Source of the DNA: Halomonas alkalicola | GTDB taxonomy: Bacteria > Pseudomonadota > Gammaproteobacteria > Pseudomonadales > Halomonadaceae | DNA: 64,000 bases | Assembly (NCBI RefSeq): GCF_030704205.1 | Contig: NZ_CP131913.1 | Span: forward strand, 806,001 to 870,000 | Direction of reading: 5' to 3' | Part shown: in pieces, positions 17,698-31,631 of the stretch | Layout: every line of letters begins with the position of its first letter | Position numbering within the stretch: the stretch's first letter is position 1 | Notes under the pieces: generated by a model | Told to the model about the DNA's origin: nothing | What the model saw: only the letters and a program-made list of their open reading frames with translations | Database searches by the model: none | Program-made: the position numbers and the translations under genes

Positions 17698-17722
17698 CGT
17701 TCTGACCAGACAGCCAATTTAA

Positions 17723-19036
<1,314 letters not shown>

Positions 19037-19190
19037 GCCGCTGCTGCAGACTCCGGCAGAACAGGCTTGCTGTCGATGGACACAAGGAGCTATCCGGTTA
19101 GCCAGACAGATATCTTACCGAGCTGTAGCTGGCTACCTAAGGTAGCTACCGCAACAGCTTGGCCTTATAACTAAAAAATGAGACTGTTTC

Positions 19191-20766
19191 ATGAGCCATA
19201 TCTCTCCGCGCCCCGTTGCCCTGATCATCCTGGACGGCTACGGCCATAACCCGGACGCCGCCCACAACGCCGTGCTGGCCGCCCGCACCCCGGTGATGGA
19301 TCGCCTGCAGCAGGAGCATCCGGCGACCCTGATCCACACCGACGGCCGCCACGTGGGCCTGCCGGAGGGCCAGATGGGTAACTCCGAGGTGGGCCACATG
19401 AACCTCGGCGCCGGCCGCGTGGTGTACCAGGACTTCACCCGCATCACCAAGGCGATCGAGGAGGGCGACCTGGATCTCATCGACGCCCTGACCGCGCCCA
19501 TCGATGCCGCCGTGGCGGCGGGCCGGGCGGTGCACCTGCTGGGCCTGCTCTCCCCGGGCGGCGTGCACAGCCACGACGACCACTTCATTGCCATGGCCGA
19601 GCTGGCCGCCCGCCGCGGCGCGCAGCGTATCTACGTCCACGGCTTCCTGGACGGTCGTCGCGACATGCCGCCCAAGAGCGCCCTGGCCTCCCTCGAGCGC
19701 GCCAACGGGCGCCTCGCCGAGCTGGTCGGCGCCGACAACGGCTTCGTCGCCTCCATCATCGGCCGCTACTACGCCATGGACCGCGACAACCGCTGGGATC
19801 GCGTCGAGAAGGCCTACCGCCTGCTCACCGAGGGTGTCGGCGAGTTCGAGGCGGTGAGCGCCGAGGAGGGGCTGCGCGCCGCCTACGAGCGCGGCGAGAC
19901 CGACGAGTTCGTGGCCGCTACCAGCATCCCGCCCCACCGGCGCCCCGGTGGTGCTGGAGGAGGGCGACGCCGCCATCTTCATGAACTTCCGCGCCGATCG
20001 CGCCCGGGAGCTGACCCGCGCCTTCGTCCAGGAAAACTTCGACGGCTTTCGAGCGCCGCGTCTGCCCGCGCCTCGCCGCCGACGGCCTGGTGATGCTGAC
20101 CCAGTATGCCGCCGACATCCCCCCCCCCCCGCGGCCTTCCCGCCGGCGTCGCTCTCACACAACACCCTGGGCGAGGTGATGGAGAGCCGCGGCCTGACCC
20201 AGCTGCGCATCGCCGAGACCGAGAAGTACGCCCACGTCACCTTCTTCTTCTCCGGCGGCCGCGAGGCCGAGTACCAGGGCGAGACCCGGATCCTGGTGCC
20301 CTCCCCCCAGGAGGTCAGGACCTACGACGAGAAGCCGGAGATGAGCGCCGTCGAGGTCACCGACAAGCTGGTGGCGGCCAGCGAGTCCGGCGACTACGAC
20401 CTGATCGTCTGCAACTACGCCAACGGCGACATGGTCGGCCACACCGGCGACTTCGACGCCGCGGTGAAGGCCATCGAGGCCGTCGACAGCTGCGTGGGCC
20501 GAGTGGTGGAAGCGATCGAGAAGGTGGGCGGCGCCTGCCTGGTCACCGCCGACCACGGCAACGCCGAGCAGATGGTCAACCCGGAGACCGGCAACCCCCA
20601 GACCGCCCACACCACCTTCGCTGTGCCGCTGATCTACGTGGGCCCGCGCCCGGCGCGGCTCCAGGAGGACGGCAGCCTGTGCGACATCGCCCCGACCCTG
20701 CTGACCCTGATGGACCAGCCGGTGCCGAAGGAGATGACCGGCCGGGTGCTGGTCGATTATGTCTGA
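19191..20766 (+). pseudogene. gpmI: 2,3-bisphosphoglycerate-independent phosphoglycerate mutase, frame-disrupted
   Basis: Both ends are well conserved: N-terminus [14 protein letters not shown] with metal ligand and active-site [15 protein letters not shown] (~60), [16 protein letters not shown]-terminal [15 protein letters not shown] and [10 protein letters not shown] with metal-binding His and Asp. Between about 19930 and 20160 the frame breaks several times: CCCC at 19932-19935 has one C too many, TTT at 20047-20049 one T too many, and an abnormal C run near 20119 plus a CACAC stretch restore the frame. Without these indels the protein is about 510 aa. Clustering in homopolymers suggests sequencing error or recent decay. 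Confidence 0.85.
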
Positions 20767-20807
20767 ACAGAGCCCGGGTAACAGGTCTACAACTGGAAGA
20801 TTTCTAT

Positions 20808-21059
20808 ATGCAAGGCACGTCACTTTTGGAGGAGGGCCTAGCCCTGATGGGGCTCGGCATGGGCTTCGTTTTTGTTTTTCTTACCGTTCTGGTGATCGTG
20901 ACCACCCTGATGTCGCTGGTGATCCGGCGCTTCGCCCCCGAGCCGCCCGCGCCCGCCGCCACGCCCACTCGCTCGCCGGCGTCCGCCCGCCAGGATGACG
21001 AGCTGATGGCGGTGATCGGCGCCGCCCTGCATCGCTACCGTCAGCGCCATCGCCGCTGA
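20808..21059 (+). CDS. oadG: Oxaloacetate decarboxylase Na+ pump, gamma subunit
   Basis: 83 aa. A single N-terminal membrane helix ([20 protein letters not shown], ~17-36) is followed by a Pro/Ala-rich linker and the C-terminal [20 protein letters not shown] that docks to the alpha subunit and carries the zinc-binding region in the family. This size and design, directly before oadA and oadB, identify OadG. It anchors the complex and aids assembly. The start is the first ATG of the homologous stretch; GGAAGA upstream is a weak ribosome site. Confidence 0.88.
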   Translation: MQGTSLLEEGLALMGLGMGFVFVFLTVLVIVTTLMSLVIRRFAPEPPAPAATPTRSPASARQDDELMAVIGAALHRYRQRHRR

Positions 21060-21115
21060 CGCCGGCTTCCCCGCTTTCCCGACTTCCCCTTCACTATTAC
21101 GACAAGGTCAAGCCA

Positions 21116-22953
21116 ATGACTGACACCGCTCGCCCGCTCGGTATCACCGACGTCGTCCTGCGTGACGCCCACCAGTCGCTGTTCGCCACCCGCCTGCGCC
21201 TCGATGACATGCTGCCCATCGCCGAGAAGAAGCTCGACCGCGTCGGCTTTTGGTCGCTGGAGTCCTGGGGCGGCGCCACCTTCGACGCCTGCATCCGCTA
21301 CCTGGGCGAGGATCCCTGGGAGCGTATCCGCGAGCTCAAGGCGGCCATGCCCAACACCCCCCAGCAGATGCTGCTGCGGGGTCAGAACCTGCTCGGCTAT
21401 CGCCACTACGGCGACGACGTGGTGGACCGATTCGTCGAGCGCGCCAAGACCAACGGCGTCGACGTCTTCCGCGTCTTCGATGCCATGAACGACCCGCGCA
21501 ACCTGGAGCGCGCCATCCAGGCGGTGCGCAACGTCGAGGGCCACGCCCAGGGCACCCTCTCCTACACGGTGAGCCCGGTGCACACCCTGGACGGCTGGGT
21601 CGAGCTCGGCAAGACCATCGCCGCCATGGGCGCCGATTCCCTGTGTGCATCAAGGACATGGCCGGCCTGCTCAAGCCCTATGACGCCTATGAGCTGGTCA
21701 CCAAGCTCAAGGCCGCGGTGGACATCCCGATCCACATGCAGTGCCACGCCACCACCGGCCTCTCCACATCGACCATCGTCAAGGCCGCCGAGGCGGGCAT
21801 CGACAACGTCGATACCGCCATCTCCTCGATGTCGATGACCTACGGCCACAGCCCCACCGAGTCCGTGGTGGCGATCCTCCAGGGCACCGAGCGCGACACC
21901 GGCCTGGACCTCGAGCTGCTCGAGGAGATTGCCGCCTACTTCCGCGAGGTGCGCAAGAAGTACGCCGCCTTCGAGGGCTCGCTCAAGGGCATCGACTCGC
22001 GCATCCTGATCGCCCAGGTGCCGGGCGGCATGCTCACCAACATGGAGAACCAGCTCAAGGAGCAGGGCGCCGGCGACAAGCTCGACGACGTGCTCCAGGA
22101 GATCCCCAGGGTGCGCGAGGACCTGGGCTTCATCCCGCTGGTCACCCCCACCTCCCAGATCGTCGGCACCCAGGCGGTGATGAACGTGATGATGGGAGAG
22201 CGCTACAAGTCGATCTCCAAGGAGGTCCAGGCGCTGCTCAAGGGCGAGTATGGCGCCGCGCCTGCCGCCTTCAACAAGGAGCTGCAGGCTCGCGTGCTGG
22301 AGGGCAAGGCGCCCATCACCTGCCGCCCCGCCGACCTGCTCGAGGCGGAGATGGATACGCTGACCAAGGAGCTCAAGGCGAAGGCCAAGGCCGACGGCAT
22401 CCGCCTGGCCGAGGGCGAGCGCGAGATCGATGACGTGCTCACCTATGCGCTCTTCCCGCAGATCGGCCTGAAGTTCCTCAAGAACCGCGACAACCCCGAT
22501 GCTTTCGAGCCGGCGCCCCAGGCGCCGGGCAAGGACGCCGCCGGTGCCAACCTGCCGGTCGCTGCCCAGAAGGGCGGGGCGCCGGCCGTCAGCGCAGGCG
22601 CCCCGGCCGGCCCCGAGACCTACACCGTCAAGGTCAACGGCAAGGCCTACGTGGTCGAGGTCGCCGAGGGCGGCGAGATCGCCGATGTCCAGGCGCAGGG
22701 CACTGCCGCCCAGCCCGCCGCCGAGGCCGCGCCGGCCGCAACCGGCGAGGTGATCAGCGCGCCGCTGGCCGGCAACATCTTCAAGGTCAACGTGCGCCCG
22801 GGCGATGCGGTCAAGGCGGGTGACGTGGTGATCATCCTCGAGGCCATGAAGATGGAAACCGAGGTGCGTGCGGCGAGCGCCGGTACCGTCTCCGCGGTCA
22901 AGGTCGGCGAGGGCGACAGCGTCGCCGTCGGTGACGTCCTCATCGAGCTCTAA
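21116..22953 (+). pseudogene. oadA: Oxaloacetate decarboxylase Na+ pump, alpha subunit, with a 2-base frameshift
   Basis: The N-terminal carboxyltransferase domain ([31 protein letters not shown]) reads from 21116. At 21641-21648 CTGTGTGCATC occurs where CTGTGCATC would continue [20 protein letters not shown], so an extra TG shifts the frame. The rest is intact in the new frame: [15 protein letters not shown] (zinc ligands), a conserved middle domain, a Pro/Ala linker and the biotinyl domain with biotin site [11 protein letters not shown] about 35 residues from the end. Repaired, it would be about 610 aa. It decarboxylates oxaloacetate via biotin and hands CO2 to OadB. Could be a sequencing error at a GTGT repeat. 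Confidence 0.88.
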
Positions 22954-22964
22954 GGGCCCTGACC

Positions 22965-24292
22965 ATGGAGAATCTGCTGACACTCTGGGAGGGTTCGGGT
23001 GCCTACAACCTGACCCTCGGCCAGACGCTGATGATCGCGGTGGGCCTGGGGCTGCTGTACCTGGCCATCGCCAAGAAGTTCGAGCCGCTGCTGCTGGTGC
23101 CTATCGGCTTCGGCGGGATACTGGCCAACATTCCCGAGGCGGCTGCCTGGCCATCTCGGCCCTGGACCAGGCCATCGAGGTGGCGCGCCCCGCGGTGCTC
23201 CACCAGATGGCCATGGCGCTGGGGGCGACCCTGGACCCGCTGGCCGGCGAGGAGGCCTGGCGGGCCACCCTCAAGGCGCTGGTCGACAACGGCGCCTCGC
23301 CGGACCAGCTGCGTGCCGCCAAGGACGTGGCCATGAACGTCGGCTACGGCGACGGCCTGCTCTACACCTTCTACCAGGTCGCGGTCGCCTCGGGCATCGC
23401 CCCGCTGCTGATCTTCATGGGCGTGGGGGCGATGACCGACTTCGGGCCGCTCTTGGCCAACCCGCGCACCCTGTTCCTGGGCGCGGCGGCGCAGTTCGGC
23501 ATCTTCGCCACGGTGTTCGGCGCGGTGGGCCTGTCGGCCCTGGGCTGGATGGACTTCTCCCTCGAGCAGGCCGCCGCCATCGGCATCATCGGCGGCGCCG
23601 ACGGCCCCACCTCGATCTACGTGTCGAGCGTGCTGGCCCCGGAACTGCTGGGGGCCATCGCCGTGGCCGCCTACGCCTACATGGCGCTGGTACCGATGAT
23701 CCAGCCGCCGATCATGAAGCTGTTGACCAGCAAGAAGGAGCGCGAGATCACCATGACGCAGCTGCGTCCGGTGTCGAAGCTCGAGAAGATCGTCTTCCCG
23801 CTGGCCCTGCTGATGCTGGTGGCGCTGTTCCTGCCGGACGCCGCGCCGCCTTTGGGGGGGATGTTCTGCTTCGGCAACCTGATGCGCGAGTGCGGCGTGG
23901 TCGAGCGCCTGACCGACACCGCCCAGAACGCCCTGATCAACATCGTCACCATCGTGCTGGGCCTGGCCGTGGGCTCGCGGCTGATGGCCGAGAGCTTCCT
24001 GGCGATGGAAACCCTGGGGATCATGGCGCTGGGCATCGTCGCCTTCGCCATCGGTACCGGCTCGGGTGTGGTCATGGCTAAACTGATGAATGCCGTTGGC
24101 AAGACCCCGATCAACCCGTTGATCGGCGCCGCCGGGGTCTCGGCGGTGCCGATGGCGGCACGGGTGGCCAACAAGGTGGGGCTGGAGTCCAACCCGCACA
24201 ACTTCCTGCTGATGCACGCCATGGGGCCCAACGTGGCCGGCGTCATCGGCTCGGCGGTGGCCGCGGGGGTGATGATCAAGTACCTGGGCTGA
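22965..24292 (+). pseudogene. oadB: Oxaloacetate decarboxylase Na+ pump, beta subunit, with a 2-base frameshift
   Basis: Residues 1-60 ([20 protein letters not shown]... [23 protein letters not shown]) read from 22965. At 23141-23146 GCGGCTGCCTGGCC stands where GCGGGCCTGGCC would give EAGLA, i.e. two extra bases. The rest continues in the other frame without damage, including [17 protein letters not shown] (sodium-site Asp), [14 protein letters not shown] and [26 protein letters not shown]. About 440 aa and 9-11 helices if repaired. It couples decarboxylation of carboxybiotin to sodium export, useful in a halophile. oadG, oadA and oadB form one operon with short spacers. Confidence 0.88.
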
Positions 24293-24318
24293 GCGACACG
24301 CTTGTCATCGCCAGCAGC

Positions 24319-24339
24319 GGGGCGCCTCAGCGGCGCCCC
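24319..24339 (+). terminator. Hairpin after oadB
   Basis: GGGGCGCC pairs with GGCGCCCC across TCAGC, 26 bases after the oadB stop. There is no T-run, so it may be a weak or rho-assisted terminator or an RNA-stability hairpin. Confidence 0.45.
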
Positions 24340-24436
24340 CCACTACAGCGCCCTCATGGTATCTGGGCCGAAGGGAGCATCAGCCGCCAGACAGCCAGCG
24401 ACACCAACACATTACAGACTCTAGAGGTGAAGGACC

Positions 24437-25259
<823 letters not shown>

Positions 25260-25260
<1 letters not shown>

Positions 25261-25714
25261 AGCGGCGAACACGCCGCACTCGCGAGCGCTCCGCGGAACG
25301 CCTCGCCCTCCACGAGGCGCGCATGGCGGCCCAGCATAGTCGTGGGGTGCACCGCGCGAACATGGTGGCCATAGCCGCCGTCAATTACTTCCAGGCCGCT
25401 CTGGTCACCGACGAACGTGTATCCGGGGACTACGACAAGGTCCCCGCGGCCATCTACATGGCCCCCGAGGCTATCACCGGCAGCCCCCTGGCTACCGCTT
25501 CTGAGCTCGGCGCCTCGGTGTTCGGCGGCTTCGAGAGAGGACATTTCGGCAACCAAGCCGCTGAAAGCAGTGCTCTGGCGGGAGAGCACCCTTCCTGGGA
25601 GACCCGAAAGGATATCGCCTCGTCTGGCGCCAGGGTCTCATCCCAGCAGGATACATTCACACAACATCCTGACACGACACCCCTGCAGAAACTGCAAAAA
25701 GAGGACAACAACTC
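25260..25714 (+). other. Unrecognised degraded coding stretch before tpiA
   Basis: An open frame from about 25323 runs into the tpiA start (ATGA overlap at 25715-25718) and reads protein-like for ~95 residues (for example ANMVAIAAVNYFQAALVTDE, YDKVPAAIYMAPEAITGSPL, ASVFGGFERGHFGN), then turns to low-complexity text. Codons upstream in frame also look coding (ERSAERLALHEAR), so the ATG at 25323 is probably internal to an older, longer gene. I do not recognise the family. It is most likely another gene remnant joined to the pgi fragment. Confidence 0.4.
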
Positions 25715-26464
25715 ATGAGAACTCCGCTGGTTGCCGGCAACTGGAAAATGAACGGCTCGGCAACGCTCGCTGAAGCGTTTGGACATGCCTTTACGGAGGC
25801 GACGCTACCAGAGGGACTGGAGGTGGTGATCTGCCCGCCCTTCCCCTATCTGGAAGCGGCGCAGCGCGCCTTCGACGGCACGCCGCTTCACCTGGGTGCC
25901 CAGACCCTCAACCCGCTCCACTCCGGAGCCCATACCGGTGAAGTCAGCGGGCGAATGCTGGGCGAGTTCGGGGTGCGCTATGCGCTGGTAGGCCACTCGG
26001 AGCGTCGCCAGCTCTACCGTGAGAATGACGAGCAGGTCTTCGACCGGCTGCTGGCGGCGCTCAGCGTGGGCCTGACGCCGGCGCTGTGTGTCGGCGAGAC
26101 GCTCTCAGAGCGCGACGCCGGGCACACCATGGAAGTGGTCCTGCGTCAGACAGGTTTCGTGATGTCGCGCCTGGAGCCCGAGCAGCGCCAGCGAATCGTC
26201 ATTGCTTACGAGCCGGTATGGGCCATCGGCACCGGCCGCACCGCAACGCCGAAGCAGGCCCAGGAGGTGATGGCAGCCATTCGCGAGCACCAGGCGAGAC
26301 ACGATCACGAGCTGGCCAGTGGACTGAGACTCCTCTACGGCGGGAGCATGAATGCCGACAATGCCGCCGAACTGCTTGCACAACCGGATATTGACGGCGG
26401 CCTGGTGGGCGGGGCCTCGCTGAAAGTCGACGACTTCCTGGCCATCTGCCAGTCAGCGAGTTGA
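25715..26464 (+). CDS. tpiA: Triosephosphate isomerase
   Basis: 249 aa, complete. It interconverts dihydroxyacetone phosphate and glyceraldehyde-3-phosphate. Visible: N-terminal VAGNWKMNG (active-site Asn, Lys), VGHSERRQLYREND (His, ~94), catalytic Glu in AYEPVWAIGTGRTATP (~164), phosphate-binding LLYGGSMNADNA and GGLVGGASLK. AAAGAGGA lies upstream of ATG 25715. Lying before glpFKD, it would feed triose phosphate from glycerol into the gap-pyk-eno route. A housekeeping copy elsewhere cannot be excluded. Confidence 0.95.
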   Translation: MRTPLVAGNWKMNGSATLAEAFGHAFTEATLPEGLEVVICPPFPYLEAAQRAFDGTPLHLGAQTLNPLHSGAHTGEVSGRMLGEFGVRYALVGHSERRQLYRENDEQVFDRLLAALSVGLTPALCVGETLSERDAGHTMEVVLRQTGFVMSRLEPEQRQRIVIAYEPVWAIGTGRTATPKQAQEVMAAIREHQARHDHELASGLRLLYGGSMNADNAAELLAQPDIDGGLVGGASLKVDDFLAICQSAS

Positions 26465-26959
26465 TGCAACAGGCCACATCGAGCATCAGGACTGCACTTC
26501 CAGTCTGCGGGCCGGAAGTGCGATTAGCCACCGGACAGCACACCGACACTTCCTTGATCGCCGAAACCTGCAGCAACCCGATCACGATGTCGGCCTCGCC
26601 GACCCCATCTGGTTGGCAGCAGGCATGTCCATAATGAACACTCGAACCGCTTCGTCACGCCTCCAGAAAGCAACGCAACCCCATCGCATGAGCGCCGCCG
26701 CACGGCGCTCTGCCTCCCACAGAGTACCTGACTCACAGCCGCCTGCTTTAAGCTCCCAACAACGGGGAGCAGCCACCGACCCCGTGCGAATAGTTCGATA
26801 AAGAACACTAAGTACGCTTACGCTCAGTAGACAAGCCGCCAATCCTTGGCAATGAGCAGGTTGCGAACGCGCATAATACGAAAGTAGAACCCCTAAAAAA
26901 GACATTAAAAACAAGCCACTAAGTCAATTGTTTTCGTGATCGACCGACCAGAGGTTGTC
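26465..26959. other. Intergenic region before glpF without a recognised gene
   Basis: Between tpiA and the glpF operator sites I see no convincing gene: open frames on either strand here have unnatural composition and no recognised motif. Base composition shifts to AT-rich after about 26800 (for example AAAAAAGACATTAAAAACAAG), as expected close to a promoter. The length (about 500 bp) is unusual for this dense window and it may hold decayed sequence like the pgi region. Confidence 0.5.
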
Positions 26960-26987
26960 ATGTTCGAATTTTGACAATAATGTTCGA
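26960..26987 (+). promoter_or_regulatory. Pair of GlpR-like half-sites upstream of glpF
   Basis: ATGTTCGA occurs at 26960-26967 and again at 26980-26987, 20 bases apart (about two helical turns), with TTGACA (possible -35) between them at 26971. ATGTTCG is the conserved half of the E. coli GlpR operator (WATGTTCGWTAWCGAACATW). glpR itself is at 31628, so local repression relieved by glycerol-3-phosphate is likely. Confidence 0.65.
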
Positions 26988-27100
26988 TTTGCAACTCAAG
27001 GGCGCTGCGTCGTTGTTGATCGGCCTCTACGACCACGCCTGCGGCCGCTAATGCAAACGACCTCACAACGGCTCACAACTACAAGACAAAGGTAACGCTA

Positions 27101-27889
27101 ATGACTCCGTTTCTCGGCGAAATAATCGGCACGATGCTACTTATCGTATTCGGTGGCGGCGTAGTCGCTGGTGTGCTGCTCAAGCACTCCAAGGCTGAAG
27201 CCGGCGGCTGGATCGTTATCACGATGGGGTGGGGGTTGGGGGTCGCCGTGGCCATTTATGCCGTGGGTAGCGTCAGCGGCGCTCACATCAACCCAGCCGT
27301 AACCGTTGGCCTCGCCGCCATCGGCGAGTTTCCTTGGTCCATGGTGCCAGCCTATCTGCTAGCGCAGCTGATCGGCGCCTTCATCGGCGCGGTGATCGTT
27401 TGGCTACACTACTACCCCCACTGGGAAAAAACCGAAAACCCGGGTCTGAAGCTGGCGGTGTTCTGCACCGACCCAGCCATCGAGCACACACCCTCCAACA
27501 TGATGAGCGAAGTCATCGGCACCTTCATGCTGGTGCTAGGCATTCTGGCGATCGGCGCCAACGACTTTACCGAAGGGCTCAATCCGCTGATCATCGGCTT
27601 GTTCATCCTGGCCATCGGCCTGTCGCTTGGCGGTACCACAGGCTACGCCATCAACCCGGCGCGTGACCTTGGACCGCGGCTGGCGCACTTCCTGCTCCCC
27701 ATTGCAGGGAAAGGGGGCTCCAACTGGAAGTACGCCTGGATTCCGGTCGCGGGCCCGCTTATCGGTGGCGTGGCGGGTGCACTCTTCTATCGCCATGTCT
27801 TCGTCGACGGCAGCGCGCTGGCCATGACAATCGCTCTGCTGGCCATCATCGCATGCCTAGCCGTCGGTTCCAGAGCGTCCGGGGCCTGA
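27101..27889 (+). CDS. glpF: Glycerol facilitator (aquaglyceroporin)
   Basis: 262 aa MIP-family channel. Six membrane helices and both half-helix motifs are present: GAHINPAVTVGLA (~64-76) and TGYAINPARDLGPRL (~183-197). Asp after the second NPAR is the mark of glycerol-conducting members. It lets glycerol diffuse in, where GlpK would trap it. AAAGG lies upstream of the ATG. The 248-base gap to glpK holds no clear gene. Confidence 0.95.
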   Translation: MTPFLGEIIGTMLLIVFGGGVVAGVLLKHSKAEAGGWIVITMGWGLGVAVAIYAVGSVSGAHINPAVTVGLAAIGEFPWSMVPAYLLAQLIGAFIGAVIVWLHYYPHWEKTENPGLKLAVFCTDPAIEHTPSNMMSEVIGTFMLVLGILAIGANDFTEGLNPLIIGLFILAIGLSLGGTTGYAINPARDLGPRLAHFLLPIAGKGGSNWKYAWIPVAGPLIGGVAGALFYRHVFVDGSALAMTIALLAIIACLAVGSRASGA

Positions 27890-28059
27890 CCAGGCCCATG
27901 CCAGATGCCGTAGCCGGCGCTGCCAGCAACATCACCAAGCCCAAGTAACCACAGAAGCAGGACAGGCAGTCGCCAACACCGTTGGCGCACCTGAGACATG
28001 AATACTGACACAACAACTCATCATGACAGCCTTGATAGCCAGCCGGACGGCTCTGCTGA

Positions 28060-29633
<1,574 letters not shown>

Positions 29634-29747
29634 CCCCGTTCGCGACATCGAACCAGACCACCGTGGCCAACGCACCCGGTGGCCTGGCCCACTTCCCGAT
29701 AGGGACGAGGCCTCATGGCCAACACCTTGTTTCGACAGGACCCTACA

Positions 29748-31631
29748 ATGCAACTGCGCAACAGCAATCTCGACAAGCTGGCCAGCGAGACCTTCGACGT
29801 GTTGATCATCGGGGGCGGGATCAACGGCGCCTCCGCGGCAGCCGCCCTGGCCGGAAAAGGCGTCAAAGTGGCGCTGATCGATCGCGGCGATTTCGCCGGC
29901 AGCACCAGCATGCACTCCTCCAACCTGGTATGGGGCGGCATCAAGTACATGGAGAGCTACGACTTTTCACTGGTTCGCAAGCTGTGCAAGAGCCGCAACC
30001 ACCTGATGAGAAGCTACCCCTCAACGGTGCAGGAGATACGCTTCCTAACCACTGTGACGCGGGGGTTTCGTCACCATCCCCGCTTCTTGTGGGCGGGCAC
30101 CTGGCTCTACTGGCTGATTGGCAACGCCGCCACCCGGCTGCCAAAATTCTTGTCCCCCTCCGCCCTCAGAGAGCGCGAGTCGATCATCGACACCAGCGAG
30201 GCCGCGGGCGGCTTCGAGTACTCGGACGCCTACCTGCACGACAACGATGCCCGCTTCACCTTCAACTTCGTGCGGACGGCGCTGGACTACGGTGCGGCTG
30301 CCGCCAACTATGTGGAGTCGCTCGGCGCGCAACGCCAGGACGGCACCTGGGTCACACGCGCGCGCAACGTCATTGACGGCGACACCTTCGAGATTCGCGC
30401 CCAGGTTATCGTCAACGCCGCCGGCCCCTGGGTAGACGAGCATAACGCCATGACCAGGCAGCAGACCCAGCATCAGCACGTCTACTCCAAGGGCATTCAT
30501 CTGATTGTACCGAAGCTCACCAGCAGCCAGCGCGTACTGGCCTTCTTCGCCGATGATGGCCGCCTCTTCTTCGTCATCCCCATGGGCGAGCGCACCTGTA
30601 TCGGCACGACCGATACCCGCATGGAGAGCCCCGACGTGCATGTGACAGACGAAGATGTCGCCTTCGTACTGGACAACATCAACAAGCGCCTCAAGCTGGC
30701 CAAACCCCTCGACCGCGATGTCATCATCGCCTCGCGCTGCGGCGTCCGCCCGCTAGCGGTCAAGGCCAGCGCCGGCAGCGGCCGTGACTTTCTGCAGCTC
30801 TCGCGCAAGCATGTTATCGACACCAACGCTGCCGACGCGCACATCAGCATCTTTGGCGGCAAGCTGACCGACTGCCTGAACGTGGGCGAGGAGATCGTCG
30901 CCGAGGTGAAGCGCTTTGGGGTGGCGGTGCCCTATCCTGACTATCGCTGGTACGGCGAGCCCCCCGAGACAGTCAGGCAGGAATTCTTGCATCAGGCGCG
31001 CCTGATGGATCTCGACGCCATGACCTCACCGGAGGCGTCAGAGCCGCTGACGACGCGGCTGTGGCGGCGCTACGGGACCCATGCTCTGGACATGCTCGAG
31101 GAGATTCGGGAAGACCCGCGCCAGGGCGAACTACTGATCGAGGGCACCGAATACATCCGCTGCGAGCTGCACCAGGCCAAGCGCCGTGAAATGATCACCC
31201 GGCTCGAGGACTTCCTGCGACGTCGCGCCAAGATCTCCCTGGTGGTCAACAACGATCAGATTCGCCACTCTCCCGGCCTTCGGGAAGCCTGTGAAATGCT
31301 TTTCGGTGACCAAGCCCAGGCACGCTATGATGAGTACTTCGCCGATCCACACGATCAGACGCCTGAAGCACTTAGCCCCGTGGCCGCGGCGGACAATCCG
31401 GCCCGCTCCGAATCGCTGAAGTGGTGGAGGGACGCTCGATCCAGACCACCACCACGCCCTCTGGAGAGCCTCAGGGGCAGCGAAAGGCAGGGAATTTGCC
31501 ATGGAGGCTCCCCTTATCCCTCATTGTATGTTCGATTATGGTCACTGAGTGTGCGTCAGGTAGTGTTGGAAGCGACTGCAGCACAACAAGATGATCACAT
31601 ACAATGGCGTGACAATAGGGAGCCCCCATGA
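29748..31631 (+). CDS. glpD: FAD-dependent glycerol-3-phosphate dehydrogenase, first copy, with odd C-terminal tail
   Basis: About 627 aa; homologues are nearer 550. The FAD-binding motif VLIIGGGINGASAAAALA (~15), GGIKYME, VNAAGPWVDEHN and IGTTDTRMESPD identify the GlpD/GlpA family. It oxidises glycerol-3-phosphate to dihydroxyacetone phosphate at the membrane, passing electrons to quinone. ATG 29748 has AGGA seven bases upstream; ATG 29715, with AGGGACGAGG upstream, is an alternative. The last ~75 codons (after ~31400) have atypical composition and contain a GlpR-like site, so they probably result from a lost stop or frameshift. The stop overlaps the glpR start (ATGA). Confidence 0.85.
   Translation: MQLRNSNLDKLASETFDVLIIGGGINGASAAAALAGKGVKVALIDRGDFAGSTSMHSSNLVWGGIKYMESYDFSLVRKLCKSRNHLMRSYPSTVQEIRFLTTVTRGFRHHPRFLWAGTWLYWLIGNAATRLPKFLSPSALRERESIIDTSEAAGGFEYSDAYLHDNDARFTFNFVRTALDYGAAAANYVESLGAQRQDGTWVTRARNVIDGDTFEIRAQVIVNAAGPWVDEHNAMTRQQTQHQHVYSKGIHLIVPKLTSSQRVLAFFADDGRLFFVIPMGERTCIGTTDTRMESPDVHVTDEDVAFVLDNINKRLKLAKPLDRDVIIASRCGVRPLAVKASAGSGRDFLQLSRKHVIDTNAADAHISIFGGKLTDCLNVGEEIVAEVKRFGVAVPYPDYRWYGEPPETVRQEFLHQARLMDLDAMTSPEASEPLTTRLWRRYGTHALDMLEEIREDPRQGELLIEGTEYIRCELHQAKRREMITRLEDFLRRRAKISLVVNNDQIRHSPGLREACEMLFGDQAQARYDEYFADPHDQTPEALSPVAAADNPARSESLKWWRDARSRPPPRPLESLRGSERQGICHGGSPYPSLYVRLWSLSVRQVVLEATAAQQDDHIQWRDNREPP
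31527..31546 (+). promoter_or_regulatory. GlpR-like operator upstream of glpR
   Basis: TATGTTCGATTATGGTCACT matches the first half of the GlpR consensus exactly (TATGTTCGATTA) with a poor second half. It lies 81 bases before the glpR start, inside the abnormal 3' tail of the first glpD, and suggests GlpR regulates its own gene. Confidence 0.6.

Noticed and set aside
19037..19190. Terminator or riboswitch between eno and gpmI
   Set aside because: Only short weak hairpins (GCTACC-TAA-GGTAGC) without a T-run were found.
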